Assembly (NCBI GenBank): GCA_017502065.1 | Contig: JAFVVU010000269.1 | Coordinates: forward strand, 1 to 8,021 | Origin: Clostridia bacterium | Lineage (GTDB): Bacteria > Bacillota > Clostridia > RUG12999 | Reading direction: 5' to 3' | DNA length: 8,021 nt | In this document: piece after piece, positions 1 to 6,381 of the stretch | Layout of the letters: each line of letters opens with the position of its first letter | Numbering within the stretch: the first letter of the stretch is position 1 | The notes under the pieces: model-generated | The model's database searches: none | What the model saw: the letters and a program-made list of their open reading frames with translations, nothing else | What the model was told of the DNA's origin: nothing | Program-made: the position numbers and the translations under genes

Positions 1-1085
1 ATATATCTGTGTAGCTGATTCTTTAAGTCAAGTTCATCGGGATTTAATGTTTGTCCATCAATGAAAACCTGCTGAACTGTCATTTTATTCTGTGTAAGTG
101 TACCTGTTTTATCTGAACATATAACGGATACTGAACCAAGGCTTTCTACCGCTTTAAGTTCTTTGATAATGGCGTTTTCTTTTGCCATTTTCTGTGTTCC
201 CATTGCCTGAACTATAGTAACAATTGAGCCGAGAGCTTCGGGAATTGCCGCTACCGCAAGAGCAACTGCGAACATAAGAGAATCAAGTACCGCCATTTTA
301 CGCCACAAGCTAAGTCCGAATACAACGGCAGATATAATCATGATTACCATTGCGAGACAGCTGCTGAACTGATCAAGGCTTATCTGCAGCGGTGTTTTCT
401 TTTCTTTTGTTGCGTTCATAAGAGCCGCTATTTTACCTATTTCAGTATTCATTCCCGTACCTGTAACAACAACCGTTGCACGGCCGTAGGTTACAAGACT
501 GCCTGAATAAACCATATTAACTCTGTCTGCAAGAGGCATTTCTTCCGTTATATCTGTATCCTGTTTATCCACATTAGTGGATTCACCCGTAAGAGAGCTT
601 TCATTTACCTGAAGTGAAAAGTTTTCCAGAATTCGACCGTCGGCAACAACCATATCACCCGCTTCAAGAACAACAATATCGCCGGGAACAACATATCTTG
701 ACGGTATTTCAATTTTCTGACCCCCGCGGATAACCTTTGCATTCGGTGATGACAGTGACTTAAGGCTATCGAGTGATTTTTCTGCTTTTTTATGCTGTAC
801 TGTACCCAGAATTGCATTCATAATGATAACCGCAAAAATAACAATTGTGCTTTCTGTGTTGCCCGAAAGCATTGAAATGATTGCCGTAGCAATGAGGATA
901 ATAACAAGCAAATCTGCAAACTGCGATAAAAATACCTGAAGTGTGCTTTTTCTTTTTCCTTCCTTTAATACATTTTCGCCTTTTTCCCGCAGCATCTTCT
1001 GCGCATCTTCAGTTGAATGTCCTTGTTCTGTTACTCCAAAAGCGCCAAGAACCTGCTGTTTCGCCAGTAAATAGAATTCTTTCAT
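1..1085 (-). CDS. P2-type cation-transporting ATPase (Ca2+/Mn2+ type), N-terminal part; 3' end beyond window
   Basis: Integral membrane pump that couples ATP hydrolysis to cation export. Only the first 361 residues are in the window and no stop is reached. Seen: N-terminal cation-ATPase domain (about 1-45), a hydrophobic hairpin (about 56-96, M1-M2), the actuator domain with PGD (134-136) and TGES (166-169), a second membrane pair (about 250-295) with the M4 motif PEAL (282-285), and the phosphorylation motif DKTGTLT with catalytic Asp325. The start at 1083-1085 has AGGAGG at 1093-1098, 7 nt away. This is the P2A (SERCA/PMR1-like) pattern; most relatives have PEGL at M4, while PEAL is a variant I recall from Bacillota pumps. 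Substrate cannot be read from M4 alone because M5-M6 are missing, but the Mn2+-riboswitch leader upstream argues for Mn2+ (or Ca2+/Mn2+) efflux. It is transcribed from its own promoter at 1253-1281. Confidence 0.93.
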   Translation of the reverse strand, partial: MKEFYLLAKQQVLGAFGVTEQGHSTEDAQKMLREKGENVLKEGKRKSTLQVFLSQFADLLVIILIATAIISMLSGNTESTIVIFAVIIMNAILGTVQHKKAEKSLDSLKSLSSPNAKVIRGGQKIEIPSRYVVPGDIVVLEAGDMVVADGRILENFSLQVNESSLTGESTNVDKQDTDITEEMPLADRVNMVYSGSLVTYGRATVVVTGTGMNTEIGKIAALMNATKEKKTPLQISLDQFSSCLAMVIMIISAVVFGLSLWRKMAVLDSLMFAVALAVAAIPEALGSIVTIVQAMGTQKMAKENAIIKELKAVESLGSVSVICSDKTGTLTQNKMTVQQVFIDGQTLNPDELDLKNQLHRY

Positions 1086-1103
1086 ACTTATTCCTCCTGA
1101 TGT

Positions 1104-1145
1104 AAAAAAAAGACTTTCAGCTATGATAAACATAGCCAAAAGTCT
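1104..1145 (-). terminator. Riboswitch expression platform: intrinsic terminator
   Basis: On the minus strand a 15-bp stem (1145-1131 with 1125-1111, two G-U wobbles, loop of 5) is followed by eight U residues (1111-1104). Its 5' arm AGACTTT is the same segment that forms the 3' strand of aptamer P1. Ligand-stabilised P1 and the terminator are therefore mutually exclusive, which predicts a transcriptional ON switch: Mn2+ bound, terminator prevented, ATPase expressed. The ATPase ribosome binding site (1093-1098) begins just after the U tract. Confidence 0.88.
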
Positions 1146-1226
1146 CGTAACCGAATTTCGGCATGTGCCACCAAGTTATTTCTAACTGCGATTGTTGACG
1201 ACACATTTAAACTACTCCCCTTTGAC
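1137..1226 (-). ncRNA. yybP-ykoY manganese-sensing riboswitch aptamer
   Basis: Read on the minus strand, the leader starts with GTCAAAGGGGAGTAG (1226-1212) and ends with ACGAGACTTT (1148-1139), the two hallmark strands of the yybP-ykoY class; AAAG pairs with CTTT to form P1. Between them lie a stem formed by 1200-1206 and 1163-1169, an inner hairpin with a GAAA tetraloop (1174-1187), and a short hairpin at 1151-1161 (CCGAAATTCGG). The class is known to bind Mn2+ where two loops dock and to control Mn2+ exporters and P2-type ATPases. Here it sits in a leader of about 160 nt directly before a P2-type ATPase, which fits. Identified by eye from conserved strands, not by a covariance model. Confidence 0.9.
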
Positions 1227-1252
1227 GAGAAAACAGTTTTTAATTTAGAAAC

Positions 1253-1281
1253 ATTATATCCTTAATTTTCCCAAATGTCAA
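1253..1281 (-). promoter_or_regulatory. Consensus sigma-A promoter for the riboswitch-ATPase transcript
   Basis: TTGACA (1281-1276), a 17-nt spacer and TATAAT (1258-1253) match the housekeeping consensus at all 12 positions on the minus strand. The start of transcription should lie near 1246, about 20 nt before the aptamer begins. Confidence 0.88.
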
Positions 1282-1309
1282 GTGCTTTATTCTGTCTCGG
1301 AAAGTATAA

Positions 1310-1666
1310 TTATTTTACGTCTTTTGTTGCAACAACATCAATTCCTGTATTGCAGATATTTGCAATTATAACATCGTTTCTTTTTACAGGAACATTAGCT
1401 GATGCTTTTTTTATAACTTCCATACATTCAAGAAGCTTATCCTTCGGAACCGGACTTTTTGAACGAACAGGAAGAAGATCATTTTCTTTTCCGCTGATTT
1501 TAACTGTAGTTGTAAGAATTCTTACAGGGCTTACAAATTCAGCTGTTGCAAATTCAAGACCTCTTTTACAGCTGTATCCTTCTACTGAATTAACGTTTCC
1601 GGCATCGCCATCAACAACAACTGTGCAGCCTCTCGGACATATAGTACAGATAATTTCTTTTTTCAT
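1310..1666 (-). CDS. DUF1667 small cysteine-rich subunit of an anaerobic oxidoreductase
   Basis: A 118-residue soluble protein, third gene of the operon with the two flavoproteins upstream. The N-terminus carries CTICPRGC (Cys7, Cys10, Cys14) and a fourth Cys in CKRG (Cys33), a C-x2-C-x3-C-x18-C layout that resembles the [4Fe-4S]-binding segment at the start of molybdopterin oxidoreductases; no molybdopterin domain follows. A further Cys lies in the C-terminal ICNTG segment. The family is DUF1667 (known neighbours in Thermotoga and many Clostridia are the same two flavoproteins). It probably carries an Fe-S cluster and acts as an electron-transfer or scaffold subunit; this is inference. ATG at 1664-1666 has AGGAGG at 1675-1680 (8-nt gap), inside the end of the preceding gene, whose stop is 3 nt upstream. 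No terminator was found after its stop. Confidence 0.88.
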   Translation of the reverse strand: MKKEIICTICPRGCTVVVDGDAGNVNSVEGYSCKRGLEFATAEFVSPVRILTTTVKISGKENDLLPVRSKSPVPKDKLLECMEVIKKASANVPVKRNDVIIANICNTGIDVVATKDVK

Positions 1667-1669
1667 TTC

Positions 1670-2932
1670 TTAGTCCTCCTTCATAACTTCCACAGTGATT
1701 TCACCGTCTGTAACTTTTGATGTATCAACAGTTATGCAGTTCATTTCACCGGGGTTAACCTTGAATTCTTTTTTCTGTGCAATTATTTCATTACCGCACT
1801 TAACTGCAAGGCTTACGCCCTTTTCAGGATGAAGCACACGGAAATAAAGATCAATCTTTTCCGCTTCATCTGATAATGAAATTTTATGAGGACACACGTA
1901 TCTTACGTTATTACCTGTCTGTATTGTAATTTCCTTTTTAGCTGCCGGGAATTTGCCCATAGCAAAACGTGCAGCGTATTTACCCGCCTGTTCGCTTTCA
2001 GCACTTACGTTATCAACAAGGTCGTTAACGTGAACAACGTTTCCGCAGGCAAATACTGCAGGAGCAGATGTCTGCATGTACTGGTTAACAACAGGACCGT
2101 TTGTTATTCTGTTAATTTCAATAGAAGCATTTTTTGTAAGTTCGTTTTCCGGAATAAGCCCTACTGAGAAGAGAACTGTATCACAGGAAACAAATTCTTC
2201 TTTTTCTTTAATCGGTTTTTTATTTTCGTCAACCGGAGCAACGTAAACACCGGTTACACGTTCGTTACCTTCAATTTTTGTAATTGTATGAGCAAGTTTA
2301 AGCGGAATACCAAAATCATCAAGACACTGTACACGGTTTCTTGTAAGACCTGCAAGGTAATCCATAAGTTCAACTACCATAACAACCTGAGCACCTTCAA
2401 GGGTCATACGGCGAGCCATAATCATTCCGATATCACCTGAACCGAGGATAACAACTTTTTTACCAACCATTGTGTTCTGACGGTTAACAAGACGCTGTGC
2501 TGCACCTGCTGTATAGATACCTGCAGGACGTGTTCCCGGAACTACAATGTTTGCTCTTGTTCTTTCACGGCAACCCATCGAAAGAACAATGCTTCCGGCA
2601 TTTACACAAACCATTCCGTATTCACCGTTTGTGCAAATAACCTGTTTATTTTCAGTATCAATCTGAAGTACCATTGAATTAAGAAGGTATTCAACGCCTA
2701 CTTCTTCTGCTTTGTCAGTAAATCTGCTGTAATATTCCGGACCTGTAAGCTCTTCTTTAAATCTTGTAAGACCAAAACCCGGATGGATACACTGCTGAAG
2801 GATTCCGCCGAGGGCGTTATCTCTTTCTATTATAAGGACTTTTTCTGCCCCTTCTTCTTTAGCGGATACTGCCGCTGCAAGCCCTGCAGGACCGCCGCCA
2901 ACAACAACTACATCATAATTCATATTATACAT
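1670..2932 (-). CDS. NAD(P)/FAD-dependent oxidoreductase (second subunit of GlpA-like dehydrogenase)
   Basis: A 420-residue soluble flavoprotein with two Rossmann folds. FAD site: GGGPAG at 12-17 with the acidic residue Glu36 closing the second strand. NAD(P)H site: GSGDIG at 164-169. The second FAD-binding motif is in the ACGN segment at 295-298 followed by DLVDNVSAE. There is no CxxC redox-disulfide motif, so it is not a thioredoxin reductase; it resembles NADH-oxidase-like and HcnB-like electron-transfer subunits. An 80-residue C-terminal beta-rich extension (about 340-420) is typical of the group found next to DUF1667. It probably passes electrons between the GlpA-like subunit and NAD(P). 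The first ATG (2930-2932) is preferred over the ATG three codons later because AAGGAGG (2948-2942) is 9 nt from the first and 18 nt from the second. The gap to the preceding gene is 14 nt. Confidence 0.9.
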   Translation of the reverse strand: MYNMNYDVVVVGGGPAGLAAAVSAKEEGAEKVLIIERDNALGGILQQCIHPGFGLTRFKEELTGPEYYSRFTDKAEEVGVEYLLNSMVLQIDTENKQVICTNGEYGMVCVNAGSIVLSMGCRERTRANIVVPGTRPAGIYTAGAAQRLVNRQNTMVGKKVVILGSGDIGMIMARRMTLEGAQVVMVVELMDYLAGLTRNRVQCLDDFGIPLKLAHTITKIEGNERVTGVYVAPVDENKKPIKEKEEFVSCDTVLFSVGLIPENELTKNASIEINRITNGPVVNQYMQTSAPAVFACGNVVHVNDLVDNVSAESEQAGKYAARFAMGKFPAAKKEITIQTGNNVRYVCPHKISLSDEAEKIDLYFRVLHPEKGVSLAVKCGNEIIAQKKEFKVNPGEMNCITVDTSKVTDGEITVEVMKED

Positions 2933-2946
2933 AACGACTTTCCTCC

Positions 2947-4389
2947 TTAAACACGGCTTCTTCCGGTTACCATGTAGGAACCGGGGTTGTTTTTATTAAT
3001 ATCTTCCGGTGCGCAGTTTAGTTCGCGGGCCAGAATTTCAATAACTTTAGGACCGCAGAAGCCACCCTGACAACGTCCCATTCCTGCACGGACACGACGT
3101 TTTACTGCGTCAACGCTTTTAGCGCCAATAGGACGGTTAATCGCCTGCACAATTTCTGCTTCTGTAATTGTTTCACAACGGCAGATTACATTACCGTAAA
3201 GCGGATTTTCTTTAATTAAAGCATCCTGAACTTCAACCGGCTGTTCGCAGAATTTGATAATTCCTTTTCTCTTGCTTATAAAGTTATCTTTGAATTCAAG
3301 ATTTGCACCGTGATACATCATCTGCTGTACAACATATTTACCCATTGCAACAGACAGTGTAAGGCCTGTAGAACGAACACCTGAGAGGTTGATGTATCCT
3401 TCAAGGTCATCATACATATCAAAGTTAAGTCCTTCAGGATTACGGTTCGGACGAAGTCCGCTGTACTGTGTTATTGTATCACGAAGATTAACATTAGGAA
3501 CAAGGTTTCTTACATCAGTTGCAATACTTTCAAGTCCTTCTGTTGATGTTGATTTATCTACTTTTGATTCCTGATCTTCCGCTGTTGGTCCAACAAGCAT
3601 ATTTCCGTGAATTGTAGGACACATAAGTTTACCTTTTGTAACCTTTGTAGGAATCGGAAGAACTATGTAATTTACCTGACATGAAGTTTTGTTGTCAAGA
3701 ATATAGAACTGACCTTTTCTTGCAACAACTTTATATTCAGCTTTTCCTACCATTTCGGCAATTTCATCACAATAAAGTCCTGCGCTGTTAATTACATATT
3801 TTGTTTCAATTTCGCCTGCTGTTGTAACAACGCTTTTTATTTTTCCGTTTTCAGTTTTGATATCTGTAACTTTTGTTCCAAGCATGAACTCTACGCCGTT
3901 TGCATTTGCGTTTTCAGCCATTGCCTGAACAAGAATAAACGGGTCGATGATACTTTCACGAGGAATGAAAAGACCACCTTTTACTTCCGGATTGAGTTCC
4001 GGTTCCATTTCAAGAAGTTCTTCTTTTGTTTTGAACTCAACATCATAAACATGGTTTCTGAATGCCTTTTCTTTAATTTCCGGAAGTTTTTCAAACTGTT
4101 CATCTGTGATAGCCGGTAAAATTGCACCAATTCTTTTGAATGGTACATCAAGATCCTTTGTGATTTCATCATACATCGGATTTGCGGCTACAACAAGCTG
4201 GGATTCCAGTGTTCCCGGAGCAGCGTCATAACCGGTATGTATAATAGCACTGTTGGATTTTGACGCATCACCACCTACGTCTTCATTCTTATCAACAACC
4301 GTTACATTGATTTTATACTTTGACAGCTCACGTGCAATTGCACAACCAACTGCGCCTGCACCAATTACTACAACGTCTGTTTTAAGCAT
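2947..4389 (-). CDS. GlpA/GlpO-like FAD-dependent dehydrogenase with C-terminal BFD-type [2Fe-2S] domain
   Basis: A 480-residue flavoprotein. The N-terminal DAO/GlpD-type FAD domain shows GAGAVG at 10-15, Asp33 at the end of the second strand, and the SKSNSAIIHTGYD segment (43-55) characteristic of GlpA/GlpO and L-2-hydroxyglutarate-oxidase-like enzymes. The C-terminus (about 400-460) is a BFD-like domain with CRC (Cys403, Cys405) and CQGGFC (Cys440, Cys445), ligands of a [2Fe-2S] cluster. Such proteins are usually annotated as anaerobic glycerol-3-phosphate dehydrogenase subunit A, oxidising glycerol-3-phosphate to dihydroxyacetone phosphate. No glycerol kinase or facilitator gene is in the window, so another hydroxy- or amino-acid substrate is possible. 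No membrane segment is seen. ATG at 4387-4389 has AGGAAGG at 4406-4400 (10-nt gap). First gene of a three-gene operon downstream of a strong promoter and next to a DeoR-type regulator. Confidence 0.92.
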   Translation of the reverse strand: MLKTDVVVIGAGAVGCAIARELSKYKINVTVVDKNEDVGGDASKSNSAIIHTGYDAAPGTLESQLVVAANPMYDEITKDLDVPFKRIGAILPAITDEQFEKLPEIKEKAFRNHVYDVEFKTKEELLEMEPELNPEVKGGLFIPRESIIDPFILVQAMAENANANGVEFMLGTKVTDIKTENGKIKSVVTTAGEIETKYVINSAGLYCDEIAEMVGKAEYKVVARKGQFYILDNKTSCQVNYIVLPIPTKVTKGKLMCPTIHGNMLVGPTAEDQESKVDKSTSTEGLESIATDVRNLVPNVNLRDTITQYSGLRPNRNPEGLNFDMYDDLEGYINLSGVRSTGLTLSVAMGKYVVQQMMYHGANLEFKDNFISKRKGIIKFCEQPVEVQDALIKENPLYGNVICRCETITEAEIVQAINRPIGAKSVDAVKRRVRAGMGRCQGGFCGPKVIEILARELNCAPEDINKNNPGSYMVTGRSRV

Positions 4390-4426
4390 TTTTCATACAC
4401 CTTCCTGATATATTTTATTTGCATTT

Positions 4427-4455
4427 ATTATATTATATTATCAAAATGTTGTCAA
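4427..4455 (-). promoter_or_regulatory. Sigma-A promoter of the GlpA-like operon
   Basis: On the minus strand TTGACA (4455-4450), 17 nt, then TATAAT (4432-4427), a perfect consensus. A second overlapping TATAAT five nt upstream has only a 12-nt spacer and is unlikely to be used. The expected transcription start is near 4420, giving a leader of about 30 nt before the ATG at 4389. Confidence 0.82.
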
Positions 4456-4490
4456 TACTTTTTAAAAACATTGTCAAAACATTGTCAAAA
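4449..4490. promoter_or_regulatory. Phased TTGTCAA repeats, candidate operator of the DeoR-type regulator
   Basis: TTGTCAA occurs at 4449-4455, 4471-4477 and 4482-4488. The last two belong to an exact tandem repeat of the 11-mer CATTGTCAAAA (4469-4479, 4480-4490), and the first copy is two 11-bp steps away, so all three face the same side of the helix. The first copy contains the promoter -35 box; the other two have no matching -10 and are not explained as promoters. Tandem 11-mer direct repeats with a TCAA-containing core are known operators of the DeoR-family regulator IolR of Bacillus subtilis. Binding by the adjacent regulator is inferred. Confidence 0.55.
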
Positions 4491-4524
4491 ATAAAACTGT
4501 TGCAGTTAAAGACCACAACAGTTT
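4487..4524 (-). terminator. Intrinsic terminator after the DeoR-family gene
   Basis: On the minus strand AAACTGTTG (4524-4516) and CAACAGTTT (4502-4494) form a 9-bp stem around a 13-nt loop, followed by a U-rich run TTTTATTTTT (4496-4487). It begins 5 nt after the regulator stop codon, so the regulator and the dehydrogenase operon are separate transcription units. The U tract overlaps the distal operator-like repeat. Confidence 0.8.
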
Positions 4525-4529
4525 CTCAT

Positions 4530-5288
4530 TTATTTTCTTGCTATAATAACCTTTGTTCCATTTTTTTCAAAATTCTTAAGCATATCAACCGGAGCTTTCT
4601 CATCTGTAATTAAAATATCTATGTCTTCCATATCACATATGTTACACATAGCCCTTATGCCGAATTTGGTATAATCCGCAACAACAATTACTTTTCCTGC
4701 ATTTTTTATAACCTGTGTTCTGAGTGCCGCCTCATTCTGAATAAAGTCTGTTATTCCCTCTTCCGTAATACCGCCAACACCAATAAACACTTTATCAACA
4801 TTAAACTGACTCATATTCCGTTCAGCCATACTACCTGAAACCGCATATTCACCGTTTCTCACCTGACCGCCGGGAATAATAACACTGCTTGCCTTTTCAG
4901 ACAATGTAATTGCCGTTCTGAGCGAATTTGTAAACGCCGTGATTGTTTTATCCTCGCCAAGATTCTGTGCAATGAGCTGAACAGTTGTTCCCAAGTCAAA
5001 AAAAACAGTATCATTTGAATGAATCAGTTTCTCTGCTTCTTTTGCAATGGCAACCTTTTCGCCCGAACTTTCCTTTTCTCTGCTTATATATTCCGGTTCA
5101 GAATTCATAAAGCTTTTTCGCACAGCTCCGCCGTAAACACGTTCAAGGAAACCGCGTTCTTCAAGATATGCCAGATCGCGTCTTACTGTTTCAATGGAAA
5201 TATTGAACTTTTCCATAATTTCTGCATTTTTTATTGTTTGCTGCCTGTTGAGCATTTCGACAATCTGGTTTCTTCTGTCACGATTCAT
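4530..5288 (-). CDS. DeoR/GlpR-family transcriptional regulator
   Basis: A 252-residue cytoplasmic repressor-type protein. The N-terminal winged helix (about 1-57) ends in the family signature ETVRRDLAYLEERG followed by RVYGGAV. The C-terminal DeoRC/ISOCOT-like sensor domain (about 70-235) shows FFDLGTT, TNS, GG and the GVGGI / E-A-L-R segments expected for sugar-phosphate or polyol-phosphate binding. The likely role is control of the divergent-free, co-oriented dehydrogenase operon just downstream and of itself; the ligand may be glycerol-3-phosphate or another phosphorylated substrate, not shown here. Start choice: ATG at 5286-5288 is preceded by GGGTGAT (5298-5292), which fits the 3' part of the anti-Shine-Dalgarno pairing; the upstream in-frame ATG (5300) and TTG (5303) lack a site and would add 4 or 5 residues. 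Confidence 0.92.
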   Translation of the reverse strand: MNRDRRNQIVEMLNRQQTIKNAEIMEKFNISIETVRRDLAYLEERGFLERVYGGAVRKSFMNSEPEYISREKESSGEKVAIAKEAEKLIHSNDTVFFDLGTTVQLIAQNLGEDKTITAFTNSLRTAITLSEKASSVIIPGGQVRNGEYAVSGSMAERNMSQFNVDKVFIGVGGITEEGITDFIQNEAALRTQVIKNAGKVIVVADYTKFGIRAMCNICDMEDIDILITDEKAPVDMLKNFEKNGTKVIIARK

Positions 5289-5322
5289 TTTATCACCCAT
5301 CAAATATCATTATATCTTCTTT

Positions 5323-5352
5323 AATATAACATTATTTGCAAATAATTGTCAA
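5323..5352 (-). promoter_or_regulatory. Promoter of the DeoR-family gene
   Basis: On the minus strand TTGACA (5352-5347), an 18-nt spacer, then TATATT (5328-5323). The -35 sequence again forms TTGTCAA on the plus strand, as in the dehydrogenase promoter. The spacer contains a perfect palindrome, suggesting autoregulation. Confidence 0.65.
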
Positions 5353-5361
5353 GCAATTATT
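5331..5361. repeat. Overlapping inverted repeats at the DeoR promoter, candidate operator
   Basis: ATTATTTGCAAATAAT (5331-5346) is a perfect 16-bp palindrome lying in the promoter spacer. It overlaps a second inverted repeat, AATAATTG (5341-5348) and CAATTATT (5354-5361), separated by 5 nt and covering the -35 box. The second repeat extends into the apbE stop codon. It lacks a following U tract, so it is a poor terminator and is more likely a protein-binding site, though A/T-rich chance similarity cannot be excluded. Confidence 0.5.
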
Positions 5362-6343
5362 ACTTTTTTATGGTTCCGTCAGGTAAAACCCATATTACTT
5401 CATCAAAACCGAGTTTTTCCGATAATTCTTTTCCCTCTCCATATGGCATCAAAAACAAGGCAGTTGACAGGCTGTCCGCAACCCCTGCATCATCGCAAAT
5501 AACCGAAACAGAGGTAAAGTTTTCGCCCGGCATAAGAGTTTTTGAATCTATGATGTGATGATAGTTTTTTCCGTTCACTGTATAGTACCGCTGATAATTT
5601 CCGCTGGTTGCTATTGTCTGATTAAATAACTCCACCTGTTCAATATAAGCTTTTGCACTGAATTTATCAGGGTTTTCTACCCCGACTGTCCAAGGTTTAT
5701 TATCTCCCCTGTTACCTATTGCACGCACATTTCCGCCCACGTTAAGAAGATACCCGGAAACACCTTTTTCTTCAAGATATCCGGCAATTTTTTCAATGGC
5801 ATATCCTTTTGCAACCGCACCCACATCAAGACTCATCTGCGGGTCTGCAAGCAAAACGGTGCCTTCCTTTTCATCTATTATCACATTATTAATATCTGTA
5901 TGTTTACTTGCTTCTTTAAGTAAATTTTCAGGTGGAACAGATATTCCTTCTTCGCGGTACTGATGCCACAAGCTCAGCACACTTCCCATTACAACATTTA
6001 CTCTGCCACCGGAAACCGTGTGCATTTCTTTTGAAAACTTAAGCAAATCTATAATATCAGCATCAACTTTTAATGCACTGTGAGCGGCGTTTACACTGCA
6101 CAAGTTATTAATGCCCTCATATTCATTATAGATATCATAAAGACGATGATATTTCATCAGTTGTGTCTTTATTTCGTCACATACCACATCGAAATCTTCT
6201 TTTGATGCCTCATATCCTATAATAGTTGTGACGGTATCAAACCATTCAAAACTGTAGTCCGTATATTTAGTTGTACCGTCTGAACATCCTGCAAAGCACA
6301 GGACTAAAGAAACGGTAATCAGAGATAAAATAAAATGTTTCAT
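5360..6343 (-). CDS. apbE: FAD:protein FMN transferase (ApbE), lipoprotein
   Basis: A 327-residue membrane-anchored extracytoplasmic enzyme that transfers FMN from FAD to Thr or Ser of target flavoproteins such as RnfG and RnfD, using Mg2+. Seen: an N-terminal hydrophobic signal with lipobox-like FAGC (Cys20), the core motif DVGAVAKGYA (173-182), NVGGN (201-205), HHIID (262-266), and the metal-binding C-terminal segment with ADSLSTALF (289-297). The lipobox has Phe where Leu is usual. Length is normal for the family. Start choice: ATG at 6341-6343 has GGAG (6353-6350) at a 6-nt gap; the upstream in-frame ATG at 6355 overlaps that site and has none of its own. It follows the Rnf-linked genes, with a small terminator hairpin between, and has no room for its own promoter in the 30-nt gap. 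It thus depends on read-through from upstream. Confidence 0.93.
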   Translation of the reverse strand: MKHFILSLITVSLVLCFAGCSDGTTKYTDYSFEWFDTVTTIIGYEASKEDFDVVCDEIKTQLMKYHRLYDIYNEYEGINNLCSVNAAHSALKVDADIIDLLKFSKEMHTVSGGRVNVVMGSVLSLWHQYREEGISVPPENLLKEASKHTDINNVIIDEKEGTVLLADPQMSLDVGAVAKGYAIEKIAGYLEEKGVSGYLLNVGGNVRAIGNRGDNKPWTVGVENPDKFSAKAYIEQVELFNQTIATSGNYQRYYTVNGKNYHHIIDSKTLMPGENFTSVSVICDDAGVADSLSTALFLMPYGEGKELSEKLGFDEVIWVLPDGTIKK

Positions 6344-6359
6344 AAGTTTCTCCATATAG

Positions 6360-6381
6360 AAAAAGGAGATTTATTATCTCC
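6360..6381 (-). terminator. Short hairpin with U5 tail before apbE: weak terminator or attenuator
   Basis: On the minus strand GGAGAT (6381-6376), loop AATAA, ATCTCC (6370-6365), then UUUUU (6364-6360); a G-U wobble adds a seventh pair. The stop codon of the Gx-transporter gene falls at the stem-loop junction. Short stem and short U run suggest partial termination, lowering apbE relative to upstream genes. Confidence 0.6.

Noticed and set aside
1275..1673. 132-codon plus-strand open frame opposite the DUF1667 gene
   Set aside because: It is antisense to a gene with clear family motifs and its own ribosome binding site, lacks recognisable domains, and begins inside the ATPase promoter.
1670..2932. 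Thioredoxin reductase
   Set aside because: The fold is similar but there is no CxxC active-site disulfide between the two nucleotide-binding domains.
4450..4488. The two distal TTGACA copies considered as extra promoters
   Set aside because: At 16-18 nt downstream neither has a credible -10 hexamer (best is TTAAAA).
4469..4490. Tandem CATTGTCAAAA considered as the start of a CRISPR-like or longer repeat array
   Set aside because: Only two exact 11-bp units without spacers; an operator is a better explanation.
5341..5361. Inverted repeat at the end of apbE considered as its terminator
   Set aside because: The stem is A/T-rich and is not followed by a U tract; it overlaps the DeoR -35 box instead.
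5019..5502. Overlapping plus-strand open frames across the DeoR gene and apbE
   Set aside because: They run antisense over two well-recognised genes and across a promoter, with no family motifs.
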